A DNA stretch of 64,000 nt from Hominenteromicrobium mulieris (GTDB taxonomy: Bacteria > Bacillota > Clostridia > Oscillospirales > Acutalibacteraceae), in the NCBI RefSeq assembly GCF_020687165.1, contig NZ_JAJEQC010000001.1. The stretch is one strand, 5' to 3'. Within the stretch, counting starts at the first letter, position 1; each line of letters starts with the position of its first letter. The position numbers and the translations under genes were made by a program. The notes below the pieces were generated by a model. That model searched no databases. It was not told the DNA's origin and saw nothing but the letters and a program-made list of their open reading frames with translations. Shown piece by piece: positions 57,803 through 64,000 of this stretch.

Positions 57803-59863
57803 ATGCCGAAAATTCACGTTTTGGAAAAGCAGGTCGCGGAGCTGATCGCTGCCGGTGAGGTGGTGGAGCGCCCGTCTTCCGTCATTAAGGAGCTTGTGGA
57901 AAACTCCATTGACTCCGGCGCGTCGATTGTCACGGTGGAAATTCGCCGCGGCGGCGTGACGTATATCCGTGTGACGGACAATGGCTGCGGCATTGCGCGC
58001 GAGGACGTGGCGACGGCATTTCTGCGCCATGCAACGAGCAAGGTGCGCGAAAAGGACGACTTAGACGCGATTTTGACGCTCGGCTTCCGCGGTGAGGCGC
58101 TGGCGTCCATTTCGGCTGTGTCGCGCGTTGACCTCATCACGCGCACGGCGGACAGTTCAATCGGCACGCACTATTCCTCCGAGGGCGGCAGCGACGTGGA
58201 GATCGAAGACGCGGGCTGCCCACTTGGCACGACCATTACGGCGCGCGACCTGTTTTTTAACGTGCCGGCGCGTATGAAGTTTCTGAAGAAAGACACCGCA
58301 GAGGGCAACTCCGTGGCGGGGCTGATGGACAAAATTGCGCTTTCGCATCCGGAAATCTCGTTCCGCCTCATTCGCGAGGGCAAGGAAGTGCTGCACACGC
58401 CGGGCGACGGCAAGCTGAACTCGGCAATCTATGCGGTGTTCGGCAAGGAGTTTTCCGGCGCTTTGCTGCCGGTGGATTATACCTTGGGCGGCATTCGCGT
58501 GCACGGGTATATCTCGTCGCCGATTGCGAGCCGACCGAACCGCAGCATGCAGAATTTCTTCATCAACGGGCGTTTTGTGCGCAGCCGCACGGCGTGTGTG
58601 GCGCTGGAGGAAGCGTACAAGGGCGCGATTATGGTGGGTAAATTCCCGGCGTGCGTGCTGCACATCGAGCTGCCGTCGTCGGTCGTCGACGTGAACGTGC
58701 ATCCGGCGAAGCTGGAGGTGCGCTTTGTGAACGAGCGTCCGGTGTTTGATGCGGTGTACCACGGGGTGAAATCCGCCGTGACGGCGAGCCGCGATATGAA
58801 GTCCGTTGACCTTGCGCAGCACGCAAGGCGGCCCGTTGACCCGTATAAGCCGGATGTGGTCGTAAAGCCGCAGCAAATGGTGCTGAATCCGCCGCCGAAA
58901 ACGGAGACGGTGAAGCCGATGCCTGCGTCGGTCGTGAAGTCTGCGCCCGTTATCAACACGAGCAAAAAAGAGGCGGAAGCGCCGTATGAGCCGCCCGTTG
59001 ATATGCCGCCGATGCCGCATACGTTTTCGGACAGCGCAGAGCGGGAGGAAAAGCCGCAGCTTGAAAGTATTCGTACGTCGATCGAGCGCGTTTTGGAGGC
59101 GGAGCCGCAGCCGATGACAAAGCCGGAAGTGATAACGGAAGAACCGCCCTTACCGCAGCCGCCCGAGACGGAGCCCGTGCCGCCGGCGTGGGAGGAAACA
59201 CCCGTGCAGACGGAAGCGGTGCAGGAAAATCCGGAAAGCAACGCACAGCCGGAAACATGCATTGTGCCGGAGACGGAGCGGGATTTACCCCGCATGGCGC
59301 ATAAGGTGATCGGCGAGGTGTTTGACACGTATATCATCCTTGAATACGACGCGCAGACGCTGATGTTTATTGACAAGCATGCCGCGCATGAGCGACTGCT
59401 GTACGAAAAGCTCAAACGGCGCGAAGAAGCTGCTATGGCGCAGACGCTGCTTGTGCCCGTGACGGTGACGATGGACAAAAACGAGTACACGGCGGTTTTG
59501 CAGAATTTGAGTGTTTTTGAGCAGGCGGGCTTTGACGTGGAGGATTTCGGCAGCGGTACCGTTTTGGTGCGCAGCGCGCCGCTTAATTTGAACGGTGCGG
59601 ACATCAAGGACTCCGTGCTCGAAATGGCGGGATACCTTGAAGAAAACAAGACCGACGCGACGACGGAGCACATGGACTGGCTGTACCACAACATTGCGTG
59701 CCGCGCAGCCATTAAGGGTGGGAACGCCTCGAAAAAAGAGGAGCTCATTGCACTTGCGGAAGAGCTGGAAGCGAACCCCGATGTGCGCTACTGCCCGCAC
59801 GGCAGGCCGATCTACGTGATGCTGAAAAAGCGAACGCTGGAAAAAGAATTCGGCAGAGTTTAA
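57803..59863 (+). CDS. mutL: DNA mismatch repair endonuclease MutL
   Basis: A 686-residue protein. The N-terminal GHKL ATPase has ELVENSIDSGA, DNGCGI and GFRGEALASI. A Pro/Glu-rich linker runs about 335-490. The C-terminal dimerisation domain carries DKHAAHERLLYE, a variant of the DQHA(X)2E(X)4E metal motif found in nicking MutL proteins of bacteria lacking MutH, and CRAAIKGG and CPHGRP near the end. The start at 57803 has GGAAGG upstream; an earlier GTG at 57794 would add three residues and sits on the ribosome site. Confidence 0.96.
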   Translation: MPKIHVLEKQVAELIAAGEVVERPSSVIKELVENSIDSGASIVTVEIRRGGVTYIRVTDNGCGIAREDVATAFLRHATSKVREKDDLDAILTLGFRGEALASISAVSRVDLITRTADSSIGTHYSSEGGSDVEIEDAGCPLGTTITARDLFFNVPARMKFLKKDTAEGNSVAGLMDKIALSHPEISFRLIREGKEVLHTPGDGKLNSAIYAVFGKEFSGALLPVDYTLGGIRVHGYISSPIASRPNRSMQNFFINGRFVRSRTACVALEEAYKGAIMVGKFPACVLHIELPSSVVDVNVHPAKLEVRFVNERPVFDAVYHGVKSAVTASRDMKSVDLAQHARRPVDPYKPDVVVKPQQMVLNPPPKTETVKPMPASVVKSAPVINTSKKEAEAPYEPPVDMPPMPHTFSDSAEREEKPQLESIRTSIERVLEAEPQPMTKPEVITEEPPLPQPPETEPVPPAWEETPVQTEAVQENPESNAQPETCIVPETERDLPRMAHKVIGEVFDTYIILEYDAQTLMFIDKHAAHERLLYEKLKRREEAAMAQTLLVPVTVTMDKNEYTAVLQNLSVFEQAGFDVEDFGSGTVLVRSAPLNLNGADIKDSVLEMAGYLEENKTDATTEHMDWLYHNIACRAAIKGGNASKKEELIALAEELEANPDVRYCPHGRPIYVMLKKRTLEKEFGRV

Positions 59864-59933
59864 CGGTTTGCTCACAAACACGGATGAAAGTTGTGTTATT
59901 ATAAAGTTATGTAAACAAAAAGGGGGCGCCGGA

Positions 59934-60893
59934 ATGACGGAAGTACAAGAGAAAATCAAGGTATTCGCGGTGTGCGGGCCGACGGCCTCCGGCAAGACCT
60001 CGCTTTCCGTAACGCTTGCGAAAAAGCTCCATGCGGAGGTGGTTTCGTGTGACTCGATGCAGATTTATAGGGGCATGGAGATCGGCACGGCAAAGCCGAC
60101 CGCGGACGAGATGCAGGGTGTGCCGCACCACCTGATGGGTTTTCAGGATCCTGCGGAGCCGTTCAGCGTGAGCGACTATGTGGCGCTTGCAGGAAAGGTG
60201 ATCGAAGACATACGTGCGCGTGGCAAAAACGTGTTGCTTGTCGGTGGCACGGGCTTATATGCGCGCTCGCTTTTAAAGGCGGTGCCGTTTACGGAAAACA
60301 GCCGTGACGATGAAATCCGCGGTAATTTGGAAGCGGAATTTGCGGCAGACGGCATTGAACCGCTTTATGCGCGGCTAAAAGAGCTTGACCCCGAGGGGGC
60401 CGAGGGTATCCATCCGAATAATATGCGTAGGGTCATCCGCGCACTTGAATACTGCATGGTGACGGGCGAGCCGTTCTCGAAGCAGGCGAAGGACTCGAAA
60501 GCGGTGGAATCGCCGTATGACGGGAAAATGTTGGTGCTGTCTTTCAGAGACCGCGAGACGCTTTACGGGCGTATCAACCTGCGCGTGGAGCAGATGTTTG
60601 CAGACGGCCTATTAAAAGAAGCCGAGGATTATTTTAAGCGGTATGGCACGCCGGGGCAGACCTCCGTGCAGGCCATCGGCTACAAGGAGCTGTTCCCGTA
60701 TTTTGAGGGGCAGTGCTCCTTAGACGAAGCAAAGGAAAATATAAAAAGGGAAACACGGCGCTATGCCAAGCGCCAATTGACGTGGTTCCGCCGGGAGGAA
60801 GATGCCGTGTGGCTTTTTGCGGATGATTTTGATGCCCCGGCAGACCTGATAAGCGCGGCAGAGGACATAGCCCGCGCGCATTTTGAAGACTGA
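59934..60893 (+). CDS. miaA: tRNA dimethylallyltransferase
   Basis: A 319-residue enzyme transferring dimethylallyl to A37 of tRNAs reading UNN codons. The P-loop CGPTASGKTSLS (about residues 14-25), DSMQIYRGMEIGTAKP and VGGTGLYARSLL are MiaA signatures. The start at 59934 is preceded by AAGGGGG; the frame is open to 59868, without a ribosome site. mutL-miaA is the classic order in many bacteria; with miaB upstream the whole ms2i6A37 pathway is encoded here. Confidence 0.95.
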   Translation: MTEVQEKIKVFAVCGPTASGKTSLSVTLAKKLHAEVVSCDSMQIYRGMEIGTAKPTADEMQGVPHHLMGFQDPAEPFSVSDYVALAGKVIEDIRARGKNVLLVGGTGLYARSLLKAVPFTENSRDDEIRGNLEAEFAADGIEPLYARLKELDPEGAEGIHPNNMRRVIRALEYCMVTGEPFSKQAKDSKAVESPYDGKMLVLSFRDRETLYGRINLRVEQMFADGLLKEAEDYFKRYGTPGQTSVQAIGYKELFPYFEGQCSLDEAKENIKRETRRYAKRQLTWFRREEDAVWLFADDFDAPADLISAAEDIARAHFED

Positions 60894-60907
60894 AAGGAAG
60901 CCCCGCT

Positions 60908-62218
60908 ATGGGAAGCAACACATTATTTCGTAAAATCAGTTCGATCGCCGTGGCGATTTTGCTTTTGATATATGTAGGCTACCAGATTTACAGAAGCCAA
61001 TACACCGGATTTAAAACGGAAACGGCCATGTACGCTGACCTTTCCGCATCCATCGACACCACGGGCTTTATTATCCGCAATGAGGAGCTTGTGTACTCGC
61101 GGTACGACGGCGTTTTGAACTACACGCTCGACGACGGAGAGAAAACGGCGTTCGGCGGCACGGTAGCAGAGCTGTACCCCGCGGAAGAGGACGCCGCCGC
61201 ACACAACCGCATGCTGCGCATCGACGAGGAGCTTACGCGGCTAGCCGTGCTGGAGAACCCCACAGAGGTCGCGTCCTCGAACCCGAAGAACATCGGCAGC
61301 CAGATCAATAAAACGGTCACAGGGCTGCTTTCCGATTTGAAATCCGGTGCGTTTTCGTCGATCTCGAACGATAAAAACGACCTGTACCTCTTGATGGGCC
61401 AAAAGCAGATCGTGACGGGCGCGGAGGATTCCGCGAGCTATGTGGCGCACATTGAGAATTTGAAATCGGAACGTGCAACGCTGGAGACGACGACCTCTTC
61501 AAGCACCGGCACGGTAACGTCGCCGGCTTCCGGTTATTTTATCCATACGGTGGACGGCTACGAAAACGCGGTGGACATCGACGATGTGGAGCAGCTGACC
61601 GTAAGCGATGTGCGTGCGCTGGAGGAAGGCGAAGCGGGCAGCAATGCGGACAGCACGGTCATCGGCAAGGTGGCAAAGGAATTCAACTGGTACATTGCGT
61701 GCATCATCGATGAAAACGACCTTGTGCGGCTTGACCGCACGACGAATGTGAAGGTGGAGATGCCGTTTGCGACGGCGGAGACAATCCCGGCCGAGGTCGT
61801 GAAGATCAATAGGGACGAAGCGAGCGGGGACGCAGTGGCCATTTTGAAGTGCTCTTACATGAACACAGACCTTGCCGCCGCGCGCAAGGAGCCGCTGCGC
61901 ATCGATTTACAGTCGTATGCCGGTGTGCTCGTGAACGAAAAGGCCATCCACTTTGCGGATGTGACCGTGACGGATACGGACACGGACGGCAATGTGACGG
62001 AGCATGTGGAACAGAACGTGAAGGGTGTTTACATCAAGTCCGGCAGCCGCGTGCGCTTTGTACAGGTATTCTCCGATGCGACGATCGACGGCTATGCCGT
62101 GTGCAAGCTGAACCTTTCCTCCTCGGAAAAAGAACAGCTCGTCACCTCGAGAACGATACAGCTTTACGATGAAGTCATTGTGGAAGGGACGGATCTTTAT
62201 GACGGAAAAATGCTTTGA
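60908..62218 (+). CDS. HlyD-like membrane-anchored adaptor protein
   Basis: A 436-residue protein with one N-terminal membrane helix (about 12-28) and an external part that starts as a HlyD/barrel-sandwich hybrid half (TGFIIRNEELVYSRYDGVLNYTLDDGEKTAFGGTVAELY), a helical segment (about 95-195) and the returning half (SSSTGTVTSPASGYFIHTVDGYE). It resembles HlyD-family adaptors, but no exporter or outer-membrane partner is encoded nearby. In many Clostridia this protein precedes yggS and sepF, so a role in the envelope near the division site is possible. GAAAGGAAG lies upstream. Confidence 0.78.
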   Translation: MGSNTLFRKISSIAVAILLLIYVGYQIYRSQYTGFKTETAMYADLSASIDTTGFIIRNEELVYSRYDGVLNYTLDDGEKTAFGGTVAELYPAEEDAAAHNRMLRIDEELTRLAVLENPTEVASSNPKNIGSQINKTVTGLLSDLKSGAFSSISNDKNDLYLLMGQKQIVTGAEDSASYVAHIENLKSERATLETTTSSSTGTVTSPASGYFIHTVDGYENAVDIDDVEQLTVSDVRALEEGEAGSNADSTVIGKVAKEFNWYIACIIDENDLVRLDRTTNVKVEMPFATAETIPAEVVKINRDEASGDAVAILKCSYMNTDLAAARKEPLRIDLQSYAGVLVNEKAIHFADVTVTDTDTDGNVTEHVEQNVKGVYIKSGSRVRFVQVFSDATIDGYAVCKLNLSSSEKEQLVTSRTIQLYDEVIVEGTDLYDGKML

Positions 62219-62930
62219 GGAGCGTTTTAGGGACGTAGAGGAAAACTATAAGGTCATCACGAACCGCATTGCGGAGGCAGCGGTGCGCTCCGGCAGAAAG
62301 CCCGAGGACATCACGTTTCTTGCGGCGACGAAGACCGTGCCGGCGGAGGTCATCAACCACGCCATCGGCTGCGGCCTGCGCTTCATCGGCGAAAACCGCG
62401 TGCAGGAATTCATGGACAAATATGAAAAGATCGATTGGGACAAGGGCGTTTCCGGCCAGATCATCGGGCGCTTGCAGACGAACAAGGTGAAATATATCAT
62501 CGATAAGGTCGACTGCATCCAGTCGGTGGATTCCGTAAAGCTTGCAAAGGAAATTTCCCGCCTTGCGGAGAAAATAGGCCGCAAAATGCCGGTGCTCATT
62601 GAAGTGAATATCGGCGGGGAAGAAAGCAAGGGCGGCATCGAAAAAGCTGCGCTGCCCGAGTTATTGGAAGAAATTGCCGTGCTGCCGGGCATTCAGGTAA
62701 ACGGATTGATGGCAATTCCACCAATTTGTGCGGAAAAATCCGCGCTATGCAATTATTTTTCCCAAATGCATCAATCTTTTATTGACATCCGCGCCAAAAA
62801 AATAGATAATGTATTTATGAATTGCCTTTCGATGGGTATGTCTTCCGATTACGCGGAGGCCATCGAGTGCGGCGCCACTATGGTGCGCATCGGCTCTTCG
62901 CTTTTCGGCCCGCGCGACTACACGCGCTGA
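62199..62930 (+). CDS. PLP-binding protein YggS/YlmE family (PLP homeostasis)
   Basis: A 243-residue single-domain PLP-binding TIM-barrel protein (PLPBP family). It keeps pyridoxal phosphate balance and has no known enzyme activity. The PLP lysine is in LAATKTVPAEV (about residue 43), followed by FIGENRVQEF, HxIGRLQTNK-type GRLQTNKVKYII and the C-terminal LSMGMSSDYAEAIECGATMVRIGSSLFG. The start at 62199 follows GGAAGGGACGG; it overlaps the preceding gene by 20 bases. It is the ylmE position of the yl(m)-sepF division cluster. Confidence 0.92.
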   Translation: MTEKCFEERFRDVEENYKVITNRIAEAAVRSGRKPEDITFLAATKTVPAEVINHAIGCGLRFIGENRVQEFMDKYEKIDWDKGVSGQIIGRLQTNKVKYIIDKVDCIQSVDSVKLAKEISRLAEKIGRKMPVLIEVNIGGEESKGGIEKAALPELLEEIAVLPGIQVNGLMAIPPICAEKSALCNYFSQMHQSFIDIRAKKIDNVFMNCLSMGMSSDYAEAIECGATMVRIGSSLFGPRDYTR

Positions 62931-62965
62931 CCGACCCTGTTATGCAGAAAATGGAGGTATAATAT

Positions 62966-63427
62966 ATGGCAGGCATTGTAGAGAAGCTTCAGAAAATGTG
63001 GAACCCGCCCGACGACGAGTATGATGAATACTACGAGGACGAGGCCACGGAGCCCACGGCAGACAGCCGCGAGGAGCAGCCTTCCGCACGCCGTTCGTTC
63101 TCCTCTTCAAGCTCGAACCGCGTTGTGAACATTAACCACGCACGCGCAGGCGCACAGGTGGTTGTGTTTAAGCCGAACTCTTTCCGTGACGACACAAATA
63201 GCATTGCGGATGAGATCAACCAGGGCCATACGGTTGTTGTGAATTTTGAAGAGACGAACGCGAGCGAGGCGCGCTATATTCTGGCGTTCCTCAGCGGCGC
63301 TTCTTACGCGAACCACGGCGAGGTGAGACCCATCGCCGCGAAGACTTATATTTTCACGCCTGCGGGCGTGAGCCTGAGCGGTGCGGAGATTCGCGATGAT
63401 CTTGCACAGAACGGCGTAACGTTCTGA
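62966..63427 (+). CDS. sepF: Cell division protein SepF
   Basis: A 153-residue FtsZ-associated protein. An N-terminal membrane-targeting amphipathic helix (MAGIVEKLQKMW) is followed by an acidic/Ser-rich linker and the conserved SepF core (about 65-150: VVVFKPNSFRDDTNSIADEIN, VVVNFEETNASEARYILAFLSGASY). SepF organises Z-rings in Gram-positive bacteria that often lack FtsA partners. AUGGAGG-type ribosome site precedes the ATG. ylmH begins one base after its stop. Confidence 0.95.
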   Translation: MAGIVEKLQKMWNPPDDEYDEYYEDEATEPTADSREEQPSARRSFSSSSSNRVVNINHARAGAQVVVFKPNSFRDDTNSIADEINQGHTVVVNFEETNASEARYILAFLSGASYANHGEVRPIAAKTYIFTPAGVSLSGAEIRDDLAQNGVTF

Positions 63428-63428
63428 T

Positions 63429-64000
63429 ATGGCCGCACAGGAAGACAAGCTTTTTGAAGCGAAAATAGAGGATTGCCTGCGCCTTGGCGAAAAAAGGCCG
63501 GCGTTCTTGGGCTTTTTGGATCTTTCCGAGCGCGCGTACGCAGAAGAATATTTGCGCCGTGCACATGCGGAAAATTACCGATTTTTCGGTGGCTTTCCCG
63601 AAGCGGAGCGAACGGTTTTGGGCGTGTTTCCTGACTACATGGAACCCTTAGATGAGGAGTTCCCGGTGACGGGGCTCACGGTGAAGTTTCGCCGGCAGGA
63701 TGCGCTTTCACACCGCGATTTTATGGGCTCATTTCTGGCACAGGGCGTGGTGCGTGCATCGCTCGGCGATATTCTGGCCGAAGAAGGGCGCGCCGTGCTG
63801 TTTGTGAAAACAGAGCTTGCGCCGCACTTTCTTTCGCAGATCGATAAGATCGGTCGGGTGGGGGTGCAGATTACAAAGGGCTTTACAGATCCGCTGCCGC
63901 AGGCGCACAGCTTTCAGCCGATGGGCGGCGTGGTCGCTTCGGAACGCTTAGACTGCTTGGTTGCCTTTTTGGCGGGCACCGGCAGGGAAAAAGCCGCGCA
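63429..64000 (+). CDS. ylmH: YlmH family RNA-binding protein (partial, runs off window)
   Basis: An open frame from the ATG at 63429, one base after the sepF stop, continuing to the right edge (about 190 residues visible). The sequence FPVTGLTVKFRRQDALSHRDFMG, then ASLGDILAEEGRAVLFV, matches the YlmH N-terminal and RNA-binding domain; the C-terminal S4 domain would lie beyond the window. YlmH sits after sepF in the ylm division cluster of Bacillus and Streptococcus and binds ribosomes. It is incomplete here only because the window ends. Confidence 0.88.
   Translation, partial: MAAQEDKLFEAKIEDCLRLGEKRPAFLGFLDLSERAYAEEYLRRAHAENYRFFGGFPEAERTVLGVFPDYMEPLDEEFPVTGLTVKFRRQDALSHRDFMGSFLAQGVVRASLGDILAEEGRAVLFVKTELAPHFLSQIDKIGRVGVQITKGFTDPLPQAHSFQPMGGVVASERLDCLVAFLAGTGREKAA

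Noticed and set aside
1..64000. CRISPR arrays, prophage, insertion sequences, toxin-antitoxin or restriction modules
   Set aside because: No spaced direct-repeat arrays, transposase, integrase, phage structural or defence gene motifs were found on either strand.

Overview
The window is chromosomal DNA from a spore-forming, Gram-positive anaerobe, most likely a member of the Clostridia of the Oscillospirales/Ruminococcaceae type. The evidence is spmA/spmB and yunB (sporulation), an FtsK/SpoIIIE translocase, sepF-ylmH, Rex, TepA, GSIII (glnN), a split ferredoxin-containing glutamate synthase, the LL-diaminopimelate aminotransferase route to meso-DAP, strong AAGGAG-type ribosome sites and classic TTGACA-17-TATAAT promoters. 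The order-level assignment is inference. There is no phage, insertion sequence, CRISPR array or conjugative module; this is a dense housekeeping region.

Layout. 1-9.8 kb: partial HD protein, PepV-type dipeptidase, spmAB, coaX, a flippase-like membrane protein, a two-gene ABC transporter, a PfkB sugar-phosphate kinase, an AEC permease and MntR. 10-21.6 kb: an ammonia-assimilation block. An ammonium channel fused to a PII domain and GSIII lie on the minus strand. Divergent from them is a five-gene glutamate synthase operon, followed by a degenerate glutamine synthetase homologue and an ANTAR-type RNA-binding regulator whose receiver lacks its phosphorylatable Asp. 21.7-30.9 kb: carA, a carB gene fused in frame to a complete diaminopimelate epimerase, a second free-standing dapF, pyrG and dapL, so pyrimidine/arginine and lysine/peptidoglycan precursor genes are interleaved. 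31-36.3 kb: GH27 glycosidase, araD-like epimerase, a lipoprotein, an HD protein and a MocR regulator. 36.5-38.7 kb (minus): tRNA-Leu(CAG), rex and icd. 39-48.8 kb: tepA, uppP, ftsK, a ComEC-like MBL protein with its DUF3006 partner, an ATP-grasp protein, a small membrane protein, galE, maf and yunB. 48.9-64 kb: ligA, a YcxB-like protein, galK, miaB, ylbF, mutS, mutL, miaA, a HlyD-like adaptor, yggS, sepF and a partial ylmH.

How the genes work together. The nitrogen block is the most coherent unit: NH4+ uptake (Amt-PII), capture by GSIII and conversion to glutamate by the split GOGAT. The leaders of glnN and of the gltB operon each carry a terminator-like hairpin between promoter and start codon, and another hairpin lies between glnN and amt. 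The gltB leader starts with a hairpin whose six-base loop (AATGGA) fits the A1/G4 pattern of ANTAR targets, and its 3' arm is also the 5' end of the long terminator-like stem. With a pseudo-receiver ANTAR protein encoded next to a GS homologue that has lost several catalytic glutamates, this suggests an RNA-level nitrogen switch using a dead GS as sensor. That is a hypothesis, not a demonstrated system.

The second outstanding item is the CarB-DapF fusion (1349 residues, one uninterrupted frame) immediately upstream of a separate dapF. Both epimerase copies keep both catalytic cysteines.
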